From Clostridiales bacterium (GTDB taxonomy: Bacteria; Bacillota; Clostridia; Peptostreptococcales; Acidaminobacteraceae): DNA of 64,000 bases. The stretch covers positions 1 to 64,000 of the forward strand of contig JAEIOD010000018.1 in assembly GCA_016342415.1 (NCBI GenBank), given 5' to 3'. How positions within the stretch are numbered: position 1 is the stretch's first letter; the number at the start of each line of letters is the position of its first letter. Below, in pieces: positions 26,102 through 34,756 of the stretch. The position numbers were made by a program, and so were the translations under genes. The notes under the pieces were generated by a model, which saw nothing but the letters and a program-made list of their open reading frames with translations, was not told the DNA's origin and did no database searches.

Positions 26102-27172
26102 ATGAATAGACAATTGAAGTTTATAGAAGATTTATCTAATGCCAGTGGAGCACCAGGCTTTGAGGATGATGTTGTAAAGGTTATTAGAGAGTACATAGGA
26201 GATGAGTTTGATCTTAAAGAGGATAAAATGAGAAATCTCTGTATTTATCCGAAAACATATGATGAATCATTACCAACGATGATGCTTGATGGGCATTCGG
26301 ATGAGGTTGCATTTATGGTTCAATCCATACAACAAAATGGATTGATTAGATTTATAGCTTTAGGTGGGTGGTTCTCACAAAATGTAGGTGCTCATAAAGT
26401 AAGAATTAGAAATACCGATGGTGACTATATCACAGGTATTGTGGCTTCCAAGCCACCGCATTTTATGACCCAGGCAGAACGATCAAAGATTTTTGAGTTA
26501 AGTGATATGGTTATTGATGTTGGTGCCAACTCGTACGAGGAAGTTGTTGACTTGTTTAAGATTGAACCAGGTGCACCAATTGTACCACATGCTATATTTG
26601 AGTATAAAAAAACCAATGATACTATGATTGGAAAAGCCTTTGACAATCGTTTGGGTTGTGCTTTGGTTGTAGAGACGTTAAAGGCAATTAAAGAGTGTGA
26701 TTTGAAGATAAATGTAGTTGGTGCGATTTCAAGTCAAGAAGAAGTAGGTACTAGAGGATCACAATTAACTTCTAAATATATTCAACCGGATGTTGCTATT
26801 GTTTTTGAAGGAACACCTGCAGATGACTCACATAGGGGACCTTATGAAAGACAGGGTGCATTAAAGAGCGGGACTCAGATAAGGCATAGAGATGCTTCTA
26901 TGGTAGGCAATCCACATATCATTTCATATGCACGAAAGATTGCTAAAAATAAAGAAATCACCTTCCAAGATGCCATTCGTCAAGGTGGGGGTACTGATGC
27001 TGGAAAAATTCATTTGGCTGATAAAGCGGTACCGACTTTGGTGTTTGGTGTTCCTGTTCGATATGCCCATACTCATTTTGGCATTTCTAGTTATGAAGAC
27101 TTTAAGACGACAATTGAATGGGCTGTAGAGATAATTAAAGATTTAGATATAAACAAAATTGAATCATTCTAG
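26102..27172 (+). CDS. M42-family metallo-aminopeptidase
   Basis: 356 aa cytoplasmic binuclear aminopeptidase of the glutamyl/deblocking type. Metal ligands are recognisable: His/Asp in MLDGHSDEV, Asp in AFDNRLGC, the catalytic Glu pair in SSQEEVGTRG, Asp in VFEGTPADD and His in YAHTHFGIS. The dodecamer-forming family has about 340-360 residues, as here. AAGGGGGAATTGAG precedes ATG 26102. Monocistronic. Substrate preference is not readable. Confidence 0.9.
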   Translation: MNRQLKFIEDLSNASGAPGFEDDVVKVIREYIGDEFDLKEDKMRNLCIYPKTYDESLPTMMLDGHSDEVAFMVQSIQQNGLIRFIALGGWFSQNVGAHKVRIRNTDGDYITGIVASKPPHFMTQAERSKIFELSDMVIDVGANSYEEVVDLFKIEPGAPIVPHAIFEYKKTNDTMIGKAFDNRLGCALVVETLKAIKECDLKINVVGAISSQEEVGTRGSQLTSKYIQPDVAIVFEGTPADDSHRGPYERQGALKSGTQIRHRDASMVGNPHIISYARKIAKNKEITFQDAIRQGGGTDAGKIHLADKAVPTLVFGVPVRYAHTHFGISSYEDFKTTIEWAVEIIKDLDINKIESF

Positions 27173-27210
27173 TAGTTATATAATAAGAGAGTACGGTTAT
27201 AATATTACTT

Positions 27211-27254
27211 TAATTAATTACAGGGATATGATATACTATTCCTGTAATTAATTA
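27211..27254. promoter_or_regulatory. Operator palindrome flanking the tup operon -10 box
   Basis: TAATTAATTACAGG (27211-27224) and its exact reverse complement (27241-27254) flank a 16-base spacer holding an extended -10, TGA-TATACT (27229-27237). A dimeric repressor on these 14-bp arms would cover the promoter and start site. The sequence is not the ModE consensus as I know it; the regulator is not in this window. Confidence 0.7.
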
Positions 27255-27382
27255 CAAATTTCCGAGTTGATTTCTCTAAGGGTTACTATGAGATTTTAAC
27301 CTATGGGTATCGTTAGAAATGTCGATGCCTCCCGTGTTTGGAAAGGAAAAAGGTTAATAAGCCTTTTGGGCTATTTTTTTTT
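27255..27382 (+). ncRNA. Moco/Tuco-type riboswitch with terminator ahead of tupA
   Basis: The leader carries elements I recall from the Moco RNA motif: TTTCCGAG at 27259-27266, GATGCCTCCCG at 27324-27334 and TTTGGAAAGG at 27337-27346. TTTCC (27259-27263) can pair with GGAAA (27340-27344) as P1, and GGTATCG/CGATGCC (27306-27312, 27323-27329) forms an internal stem. AATAAGCC with GGCTATT and a run of nine T (27356-27382) is an intrinsic terminator. GGAAATTTG at 27383-27391 is an exact complement of CAAATTTCC at 27255-27263 and could form a competing pairing. Position ahead of tungstate uptake and Moco genes fits. Confidence 0.75.
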
Positions 27383-27412
27383 GGAAATTTGTTAGACAAC
27401 AGGAGGGGTTTT

Positions 27413-28231
27413 ATGAAAAAATTATTAACAGTTGCTTTAATTGTCTGTCTGGCACTCACTACTTTTGCAGGATGCAAAAAAGAAGAGTCTACATTGATTT
27501 TAGCAACTACAACAAGTACGGAAAATAGTGGTCTGTTAGCAGCTATTTTACCCGTATTTGAAGAAGAAACAGGTATCGCAGTAGATGTAATCGCAATTGG
27601 TACAGGTGCTGCCTTACAAAGAGGTAGAGATGGAGATGCAGATGTACTGTTGGTACATGCTAAAACATCGGAAGAGGAGTTTGTCGCTGAAGGTCATGGC
27701 ACCAAACGATCAGACGTTATGTATAATGACTTTGTTGTTGTGGGGCCAAAAGATGATCCTGCGGGTATTCTTGATATTAAAGATGATGTAAACAAGGCCT
27801 ATGCAACTATTTTAAACCTTGAAGCAACATTCATTTCTCGTGGTGATGATTCTGGTACACATAAAAAGGAAAAGTCATTGTGGGCTGATGCTGGTTTAGA
27901 ACCTGCTGGCGATTGGTACGTTGAAGTCGGTAAAGGGATGGGAGATACACTTGTAATGGCTGCCGAAATGGGTGCTTATACAATGACGGACAGAGCGACG
28001 TTTTTGTCTATGAGAGATAATCTAGACCTGCAAATCGTATTTGAAGGCGCACCGCCATTATTTAATCAGTATGGTGTTATTCCAGTTAATCCAGATAAAA
28101 ATGATTTGATTAATCATGAAGCTGCTAATGAATTTGCGGAGTGGTTAATAAGCCCTGAAACTCAAAAGTTAATTGGAGAATTTGGTGTAGAACAGTTTGG
28201 ACAACCGTTGTTTATTCCAAATGCTAAATAA
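27413..28231 (+). CDS. tupA: Tungstate ABC transporter substrate-binding lipoprotein
   Basis: 272 aa. Lipoprotein signal peptide ends in the lipobox TFAGC (Cys about 21). The mature protein starts ILATTTSTENSGLL and contains IGTGAALQRGRDGDADVLLV and YNDFVVVGP, the pattern of TupA proteins that bind tungstate with high affinity; ModA and WtpA differ in these stretches. ATG 27413 follows ACAGGAGGGG; an upstream in-frame extension runs into the riboswitch. First gene of an eight-gene operon. Confidence 0.9.
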   Translation: MKKLLTVALIVCLALTTFAGCKKEESTLILATTTSTENSGLLAAILPVFEEETGIAVDVIAIGTGAALQRGRDGDADVLLVHAKTSEEEFVAEGHGTKRSDVMYNDFVVVGPKDDPAGILDIKDDVNKAYATILNLEATFISRGDDSGTHKKEKSLWADAGLEPAGDWYVEVGKGMGDTLVMAAEMGAYTMTDRATFLSMRDNLDLQIVFEGAPPLFNQYGVIPVNPDKNDLINHEAANEFAEWLISPETQKLIGEFGVEQFGQPLFIPNAK

Positions 28232-28252
28232 GTTTGTTAATAATACTCAAAT

Positions 28253-28280
28253 AAAATACTGCTACGGCAGTATTTTGTTT
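28253..28280 (+). terminator. Intercistronic hairpin between tupA and tupB
   Basis: Ten-bp stem AAAATACTGC/GCAGTATTTT closed by a UACG tetraloop, then GTTT. Probably a partial terminator or RNA stabiliser that keeps the binding protein in excess over the permease. A TATAAT at 28301-28306 could restart transcription. Confidence 0.7.
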
Positions 28281-28322
28281 AAATAGTTTGAATATTCTTT
28301 TATAATGTAGTTAGGTGATTAA

Positions 28323-29018
28323 ATGGATAATATTATTAAAGGTATAATAGAAGCAATACAACTTATATTCTCAGGCAATACTGAAGTGTATGAAGTAATA
28401 ATGACATCTTTAACGGTTTCTTTAACGTCTGTTTTGATTGCCACAATAATCAGCATGCCAATTGGAATTTTCTTGGGATTAAAAACCTTTAAAGGGAAAG
28501 GGCTTTTTACTAGAGTGTTGTATACATTGATGGGAATACCGCCTGTTGTTATGGGATTAGTCGTGTTTTTATTTATTGCGAGAAGTGGACCTCTTAGAAA
28601 TTTTAGAATATTTTATACAGTGACAGCGATGATTATTGCTCAAACGTTATTAATTCTACCAATTATAATGGGCAATATTTATAATAGTGCAAGAACACAT
28701 GGTGAAATTATAAAACAATCCTGTAAAACTCTTGGAGCGTCAAGAATGCAAACTCTCTTTTTACTGATTAAAGAGTTAAGAGGTTATATTCTTATTGCAG
28801 TTGCCACTGGGTTTGGACGTGCCATCTCAGAGGTGGGTGCTGTATACTTGGTTGGTGGTAATATATTGCATGAAACTAGGGTAATGACCACCTATATCAC
28901 TTTGAACACCAGCATGGGGAATTATTCAAAATCAATTGCGATGGCTATCATTTTATTGACACTCTCATTTATGGTTAATGGTTTGATTTATAGATATATA
29001 GGTGACTCTGATGATTAA
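28323..29018 (+). CDS. tupB: Tungstate ABC transporter permease
   Basis: 231 aa with about five to six membrane segments. The EAA-type loop is visible as CKTLGASRMQTLFLLIKELRG, and GFGRAISEVGAVYLVGGN matches TupB/ModB-like permeases. ATG 28323 follows TTAGGTGATTAA. Its stop overlaps the start of tupC. Confidence 0.9.
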   Translation: MDNIIKGIIEAIQLIFSGNTEVYEVIMTSLTVSLTSVLIATIISMPIGIFLGLKTFKGKGLFTRVLYTLMGIPPVVMGLVVFLFIARSGPLRNFRIFYTVTAMIIAQTLLILPIIMGNIYNSARTHGEIIKQSCKTLGASRMQTLFLLIKELRGYILIAVATGFGRAISEVGAVYLVGGNILHETRVMTTYITLNTSMGNYSKSIAMAIILLTLSFMVNGLIYRYIGDSDD

Positions 29019-29658
29019 AATAAATAACTTAATAAAAGAATATAAAAATAGAACCGTCGTAGATGTAAAAGAATTATCGATACCAAATAACATGATATTT
29101 GGTATCGTTGGCGGTAACGGATCTGGTAAAAGTACATTGCTGAAGATAATTGCTGAATTGTTACCTCAAACTTCAGGGACTATAAGCAGAGATGTCGCTT
29201 TAGATGAGATGGTTTATTTATTTCAAAAACCGCATATGTTCAATACATCGGTCTATCATAATATAGCGTATCCTTTAAAATTTAGAAAGTTTAACAAAAA
29301 TATTATTGAAGAAAAAGTCAATCAAATGATCGACTTATTTGATTTAAAACATATAAAAGATCAAAATGCACTGAGTTTATCAGGTGGAGAATCACAAAAG
29401 GTCAATCTAGCACGAGCTTTGGTCTTTGATCCGAAATGGATTCTTTTGGATGAACCAACAGCAAATATCGATCCGAAATCAACCATGCAGATTGAGAAAA
29501 TACTTAAATCAATTGAAATGAACATGGTTATTGTAACTCATAGTCTGAATCAAGCTAAGAGATTATGTGATCAAGTTGCCGTTATGGCTGAAGGGCAAAT
29601 ATTAGAAGTTAACACACCTGAGATTGCGCTAAAAAACGAAGTGTTAGTTTATGTTTAG
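29011..29658 (+). CDS. tupC: Tungstate ABC transporter ATP-binding protein
   Basis: 215 aa. Walker A GGNGSGKS, Q-loop LFQKPHMF, signature LSGGESQKVNLARAL, Walker B WILLDEPTANIDP and H-loop THSL. No C-terminal molybdate-binding (TOBE) domain, as usual for TupC and unlike ModC. ATG 29011 sits inside the tupB stop region with AGGTGA upstream; a GTG at 29002 overlaps that site. Confidence 0.9.
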   Translation: MIKINNLIKEYKNRTVVDVKELSIPNNMIFGIVGGNGSGKSTLLKIIAELLPQTSGTISRDVALDEMVYLFQKPHMFNTSVYHNIAYPLKFRKFNKNIIEEKVNQMIDLFDLKHIKDQNALSLSGGESQKVNLARALVFDPKWILLDEPTANIDPKSTMQIEKILKSIEMNMVIVTHSLNQAKRLCDQVAVMAEGQILEVNTPEIALKNEVLVYV

Positions 29659-29667
29659 GAGATCATC

Positions 29668-30876
29668 ATGCGATTATATAATGTACATACTTTAAGTGAA
29701 ACAGAAGCACTGATCAAAAGCCATTTTAAATCTTTCGAAACAGAAGTTGTTTCATTGGATAATTTGCTGAATCGCGTTTTAGCGAAGGACGTCTATGCAT
29801 CCATTCAAGTACCTTCTTTCAGACGTTCGACGGTAGATGGTTATGCTGTTCATGCTGCTGATACCAACGGTGCATCAGATACAATGCCGATGCTTCTAAA
29901 GGATACGGGTTCAATAGAAATGGGACAAGCTTCTGAAACGGTACTTCATCTCAATGAAACCATCTACGTGCCAACAGGAGGTATGGTCCCTGATGATGCG
30001 GATGCCATGGTTATGATTGAATATACTGAGAGATTTTCTGAAGATACCATCGGTATTATGAAACAAGCATTACCGCTACAACATATAGTTGGGGCAGGTT
30101 CTGATATTAAAATAAATGATAAGATTTTATCTAAAGGACTACGATTAAAAGCAAGACATATTGGTGCTTTAGCAGCGTCTGGTATATTTGAAGTAGAGGT
30201 ATACAAAAAAATAACAGCGACGATTATCTCTACAGGTGATGAACTTATTACCACAGAACAACCTCTTAAGATTGGTGAAGTTTTTGATATCAATACACAT
30301 ACCTTGAAACATCAAGCAGCAGTTTTAGATATTGAAGTCTTAAAAACGCATGTTTTAAAAGACCAAAGAGAATTGATTAAAAGTATGATTGAAGAAGGTG
30401 TTAGAACGTCAGATATCACCATTATATCCGGAGGCAGTTCGGTAGGCGAAAAAGATTATACAGCAGACATAATAGATGAACTCGGTGATGAGGCTGGTGT
30501 TTTGATTCATGGATTGGCCATCAAACCTGGAAAACCGACTATTGTGGGTAAAGTCATGAACAAACTGGTTCTTGGATTACCTGGACATCCCGTATCATCA
30601 CTTATTGTATTTGATCAACTTATTAGAATGTATTTGGGTCAAGTACACGACTATCGATATCATACAGTTAAAGGTTGTTTAACTCAAAATGTACATGCTG
30701 CAGCTGGGAAAGAGACTTTTGTTATGGTGACGATAGAAGGTGATGAAATAATCCCTGTTTTAGGAAAATCAGGTATGATTACAATGATGTCTAGAGCAGA
30801 TGGTTATATTAGGATTGAAGCAAATCAGGAAGGCCTTGATAAAGGTGAGTCTGTTACAGTATATTTATTAGATTAG
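29668..30876 (+). CDS. moeA: Molybdopterin molybdenumtransferase MoeA, single-domain form
   Basis: 402 aa. Inserts molybdate or tungstate into adenylated molybdopterin. Seen: VPSFRRSTVDGYAVHA, GGMVPDDADAMV, the catalytic-domain stretch STGDEL, ISGGSSVGEKDYT, GLAIKPGKPT, and LGLPGHPVSS. Followed after 7 bp by a second MoeA-type gene; in prokaryotes with both metals, paired MoeA proteins have been proposed to split Mo and W insertion. GGAGATCATC precedes ATG 29668. Confidence 0.9.
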   Translation: MRLYNVHTLSETEALIKSHFKSFETEVVSLDNLLNRVLAKDVYASIQVPSFRRSTVDGYAVHAADTNGASDTMPMLLKDTGSIEMGQASETVLHLNETIYVPTGGMVPDDADAMVMIEYTERFSEDTIGIMKQALPLQHIVGAGSDIKINDKILSKGLRLKARHIGALAASGIFEVEVYKKITATIISTGDELITTEQPLKIGEVFDINTHTLKHQAAVLDIEVLKTHVLKDQRELIKSMIEEGVRTSDITIISGGSSVGEKDYTADIIDELGDEAGVLIHGLAIKPGKPTIVGKVMNKLVLGLPGHPVSSLIVFDQLIRMYLGQVHDYRYHTVKGCLTQNVHAAAGKETFVMVTIEGDEIIPVLGKSGMITMMSRADGYIRIEANQEGLDKGESVTVYLLD

Positions 30877-30883
30877 AGGTCAT

Positions 30884-32779
30884 ATGAAAAGTAGAAATAT
30901 ATATTTATCCAGCTTGAAATTAGAAGAGGCAAAAGACGTTTATTTCAACTCAATACAGTTAGACCACTTGGTTTCTAATGAGGTTATTTCAGTAGAAAGC
31001 AGTTTGAACCGTATTACAAGTGAGCCGGTATATGCAAAATTATCCTCACCGCATTACAATGCCTCTGCCATGGATGGTGTTATGGTTATTGCCGAAAAGA
31101 CTTATGGTGCTGATGAAAGACATGCCATAATACTGAGAGCAGATGACTTTGTTTATGTTGATACAGGTGATGTGATTAGAGAACCTTATAATGCTGTGAT
31201 TATGATTGAGGATATTCAAGTGGTGGAAGAAGGCATAGAAATTATTGAAGCCGCTGCACCTTGGCAACATATCCGACCTATTGGAGAGGATATTGTACAA
31301 ACCGAAATGATTTTACCTGCTGGTCATAAGATCAGACCCGTAGATTTAGGGGCATTACTTGCAGGAGGTATCTTTACAATTTCTGTTGTAAAAAAACCAA
31401 GTGTTGGTATTTTACCGACAGGTACTGAGATTGTAGAACCTAAGGAACATTTAATACCAGGGGAAATAATTGACTCTAATTCAAGGATGTTTGAAGCTTT
31501 AATCTTGGAAATGGGTGGATCGCCAACACGTTATCCCTCATTAAAGGATGACTATGATTTATTGAAAGCGCATATAAAAAGCATGTCAGAAACCCATGAT
31601 ATTATTCTGATCAACGCAGGATCTTCTGCAGGTAGTGAAGATTATACCGTTATGATCATAAGAGAGCTTGGAGAAGTTATTGTTCATGGTGTGGCGATAA
31701 AACCCGGTAAACCGGCCATTTTGGGTATTATTAATAACAAACCGGTAATCGGAATTCCTGGATATCCTGTATCAGCTTATTTTGTGTTTGATATTTACGT
31801 AAAGACTTTGATGGACCTGTGGTTTAATAAAATTGCTGCAAAACGACATACGGTGAAAGCTCTTTTGTCAAAACGATTGATGTCATCGATTAAACATGAA
31901 GAATATATACGCATGAAATTGGGACTGGTGAGCAATAAACTGGTAGCTATCCCACTCAATAGAGGTGCAGGTGTTACCATGTCACTTGTTAAAGCAGATG
32001 GTATCTGTGTGGTGCCACAGAATATAGAAGGTTATGAAGCGGGAACTGAAGTCACGATTGAGTTACTTAAAGATATCGGCCAAATTGAACAAACTCTTGT
32101 TTCTATAGGTAGTCATGATATAATAATGGATTTGATTGGAGATAACATAAAAAAAGCTTCTCTTAGTTCAACTCATGTTGGCAGTATGGGTGGCATCATG
32201 GCTATTATGAAACATGAAACACATATAGCTCCAATTCATTTGTTGGATGAAACAACAGGTATTTACAACAAGAGTTTTGTAAAAAAATATCTAAAGGATG
32301 ATGTGGTTTTAGTTGAAGGAATTAAACGTATTCAGGGATTATATGTACAGAAAGGTAATCCAAAGAATATTACATCCATAAAAGATCTTATAAAAGAAGA
32401 CATCACTTTTGTCAACAGACAAAAAGGGGCTGGCACCAGACTACTTTTAGATTATCAATTAAAAGTGAATGATATAGATTCATCTAAAATAACAGGTTAT
32501 AAAAGAGAAATGATGACTCATATGACTGTTGCTTCAGCAGTTAAATCTGGAACAGCTGATGTGGGAATGGGTATAGAGTCGGTTGCAAAAATAATGGATT
32601 TGGAGTTCATTCCAATTGGTGAGGAAGATTATGATTTTGTTGTTTTGAAATCAATTCTTAATACAAAGATGTATCAAAGTTTTTTAGAAGTAATACAATC
32701 GGATGTTTTTAATAAAAAAATCAGTGATATGGGTGGGTACAGAATTGAACATATTGGTGAGATTTTGACTGTAGAATAG
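30884..32779 (+). CDS. MoeA fused to a periplasmic-binding-protein-like domain
   Basis: 631 aa. The first 400 residues are MoeA-like: SSPHYNASAMDGVMV, TGDVIREPYNAVIMIED, PTGTEIVEP, NAGSSAGSEDYTVM and GIPGYPVSA. The last 215 residues form a type-2 binding-protein-like domain (for example FVNRQKGAGTRLLLDY and GTADVGMGIE), which in related proteins is annotated as molybdate/LysR-substrate-like. No signal peptide, so it acts in the cytoplasm, perhaps delivering the oxyanion to the MoeA active site. ATG 30884 follows TAGAGGTCAT. Confidence 0.9.
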   Translation: MKSRNIYLSSLKLEEAKDVYFNSIQLDHLVSNEVISVESSLNRITSEPVYAKLSSPHYNASAMDGVMVIAEKTYGADERHAIILRADDFVYVDTGDVIREPYNAVIMIEDIQVVEEGIEIIEAAAPWQHIRPIGEDIVQTEMILPAGHKIRPVDLGALLAGGIFTISVVKKPSVGILPTGTEIVEPKEHLIPGEIIDSNSRMFEALILEMGGSPTRYPSLKDDYDLLKAHIKSMSETHDIILINAGSSAGSEDYTVMIIRELGEVIVHGVAIKPGKPAILGIINNKPVIGIPGYPVSAYFVFDIYVKTLMDLWFNKIAAKRHTVKALLSKRLMSSIKHEEYIRMKLGLVSNKLVAIPLNRGAGVTMSLVKADGICVVPQNIEGYEAGTEVTIELLKDIGQIEQTLVSIGSHDIIMDLIGDNIKKASLSSTHVGSMGGIMAIMKHETHIAPIHLLDETTGIYNKSFVKKYLKDDVVLVEGIKRIQGLYVQKGNPKNITSIKDLIKEDITFVNRQKGAGTRLLLDYQLKVNDIDSSKITGYKREMMTHMTVASAVKSGTADVGMGIESVAKIMDLEFIPIGEEDYDFVVLKSILNTKMYQSFLEVIQSDVFNKKISDMGGYRIEHIGEILTVE

Positions 32780-32786
32780 GAAAATT

Positions 32787-33746
32787 ATGATAGATAAATA
32801 CAATAGAACCATTGATTACATGAGGTTGTCTGTAACCGATAGATGTAATTTAAGATGTAAATACTGTATGCCTGAATCAGGTGTATCTAAAAAACTTCAT
32901 AGAGAAATATTGAGACATGAAGAGTTGGTTGAAATTGTGAAAGCGGGGGCTCAAGTCGGTATCAAAAAAATTAGGCTTACTGGTGGAGAGCCTTTGATCA
33001 GAAAAAATATTGTCGAGTTGGTAAAGGAGATTTCTAATGTTGAAGGTATCAATGAAGTGACAATGACCACCAATGGCCTCTTATTAAAAAATTATCTGAA
33101 TGACTTAAAAGAAGCAGGACTCACGCGTATTAATTTATCTTTAGATACATTAAAATCAGATCGTTATAAAAGTATTACAAGAGGTGGGAACATAGAAGAT
33201 GTCTTATCCTGTATACCTCTTATATTAGCAGCTGGATTAAGTCCGTTAAAGATCAATGTGGTTTTAATCGGTGGATTTAACGAAGATGAAATTAGTGATT
33301 TTGTTGAACTGACACGTCATCAAAATATAGAGGTTAGGTTTATTGAATTGATGCCGATTGGTGAAGCCAGTCGCTGGACGAATGATAAATTTGTTTCGAA
33401 TCAGAAAGTTTTGGAAGTAGTTGAACTTATTAAAATCGATAAAACACATCCATCCTCACCTGCAGAATATTACAAATTAAAAGATGGTGTTGGAAAAGTT
33501 GGTTTAATCAATCCGATCAGTTGTTCGTTTTGTGTAGACTGTAATCGGATAAGAGTCACATCTGATGGTAAAGTAAAACCATGTTTGCATTCTGATCAAG
33601 AAATTGAACTGATGAAAGCTTTGAGAAACCACGAGGATATTGTGAAAATCCTAAGAGTGGCTATTACCAGTAAACCAAAAGAACACCTTATCAATGATAA
33701 AGAATATAAACCTATTACAAGAGATATGAATCGGATTGGAGGATAA
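32787..33746 (+). CDS. moaA: GTP 3',8-cyclase
   Basis: 319 aa radical-SAM enzyme making the first Moco precursor from GTP. N-terminal cluster motif CNLRCKYC (Cys 20, 24, 27), GGEPLIR, and NLSLDTL. The C-terminal second cluster is [22 protein letters not shown]. The protein ends RIGG, matching the conserved C-terminal double Gly. Follows the MoeA fusion by 7 bp, and its stop is one base before the moaC start. Confidence 0.95.
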   Translation: MIDKYNRTIDYMRLSVTDRCNLRCKYCMPESGVSKKLHREILRHEELVEIVKAGAQVGIKKIRLTGGEPLIRKNIVELVKEISNVEGINEVTMTTNGLLLKNYLNDLKEAGLTRINLSLDTLKSDRYKSITRGGNIEDVLSCIPLILAAGLSPLKINVVLIGGFNEDEISDFVELTRHQNIEVRFIELMPIGEASRWTNDKFVSNQKVLEVVELIKIDKTHPSSPAEYYKLKDGVGKVGLINPISCSFCVDCNRIRVTSDGKVKPCLHSDQEIELMKALRNHEDIVKILRVAITSKPKEHLINDKEYKPITRDMNRIGG

Positions 33747-33747
33747 G

Positions 33748-34221
33748 ATGTCATTTACGCATTTTAATGAAGAAGGAAAAGCCAAAATGGTGGATGTATC
33801 GGACAAAAAAGTCACGGACAGGACTGCGGTTGCTGTTGGTAGGATTAGTGTGAGTCAAGACATAATTGATAGAATTCAATCTGGTAATATGAAAAAAGGT
33901 GATGTGTTGTCAGTGGCACAAGTCGCAGGTATCATGGGTGCCAAAAAAACCAGTGAAATCATTCCTATGTGTCATAATATATTTATTTCTGGAGCGGATA
34001 TTAAATTTCAGATAGGTCATTTAGAGATTCTAATTGAAGCTACCGTAAAAACATCAGGACAAACAGGCATTGAGATGGAAGCACTGACTGCTGTGAGTAT
34101 TGCAGCACTTACCATTTATGACATGTGTAAAGCTGTAGATAAAAACATGATTATACACGATGTTAAACTCGTTAAAAAAACAGGTGGAAAAAGTGGTGCT
34201 TATGAAAGAAAAGAGGATTAA
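33748..34221 (+). CDS. moaC: Cyclic pyranopterin monophosphate synthase
   Basis: 157 aa. Converts the MoaA product to cyclic pyranopterin monophosphate. Signatures: [64 protein letters not shown] split across the C-terminal half, and [11 protein letters not shown] 33748 follows GGATTGGAGGATAAG. No moaD, moaE or moeB lies nearby, so the later sulfur-transfer step must be encoded elsewhere. Confidence 0.95.
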   Translation: MSFTHFNEEGKAKMVDVSDKKVTDRTAVAVGRISVSQDIIDRIQSGNMKKGDVLSVAQVAGIMGAKKTSEIIPMCHNIFISGADIKFQIGHLEILIEATVKTSGQTGIEMEALTAVSIAALTIYDMCKAVDKNMIIHDVKLVKKTGGKSGAYERKED

Positions 34222-34683
34222 ATGGCAAAAATATTAGCAATAAATATCAGTGAAACCAAAGGTGTTATTAAAAAATCTGTAGATGAAGTCATGTTGATTG
34301 AAGATTTTGGAATAGAAAATGATGCCCATGCAGGCAAGTGGCATAGACAAGTCAGTTTACTCGGACAAGAGAGTGTTGATAAGATGATTGCAAAGGGATT
34401 GGATCATTTGGTTCCTGGTGTATTTGCTGAAAACTTAACCACTGAAGGTATTATACTTTATGAATTACCTGTAGGTACAGTGTTACAAATCGGTGAAACG
34501 GTTCATGAAGTGACTCAAATCGGAAAAGAATGTCATACAGGGTGTGAAATCAAACAGATTACTGGAGATTGTGTGATGCCAAGAGAAGGTATATTTACCA
34601 AAGTGTTAAAAGGTGGTATTTTAAAACCGGGAGATGAAATTGTAGTCTTAGATAAAAAAGAGGAAACTTTCATAATGAAATAA
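34222..34683 (+). CDS. MOSC-domain protein
   Basis: 153 aa. Contains the MOSC pattern: IENDAHAGKWHRQVSLL, GVFAENLTTEGI, and a Cys-containing GKECHTGCEI, with PREGIFTKVLKGG near the C-terminus. MOSC proteins bind or sulfurate Moco; stand-alone small members next to moaC are common in clostridia, with no settled function. Start codon follows the moaC stop directly; last gene of the tup-moa operon. Confidence 0.85.
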   Translation: MAKILAINISETKGVIKKSVDEVMLIEDFGIENDAHAGKWHRQVSLLGQESVDKMIAKGLDHLVPGVFAENLTTEGIILYELPVGTVLQIGETVHEVTQIGKECHTGCEIKQITGDCVMPREGIFTKVLKGGILKPGDEIVVLDKKEETFIMK

Positions 34684-34715
34684 AAGCAGCGCTAAGCGCT
34701 GCTTTACTTGTTTTT
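34683..34715 (+). terminator. Terminator of the tup-moa operon
   Basis: AAAGCAGCGC/GCGCTGCTTT with loop TAA, followed by TTTACTTGTTTTT. Confidence 0.8.
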
Positions 34716-34756
34716 GAGTTCGTCTGATGTGAACTCATTTATGATCCAAATAAAAC

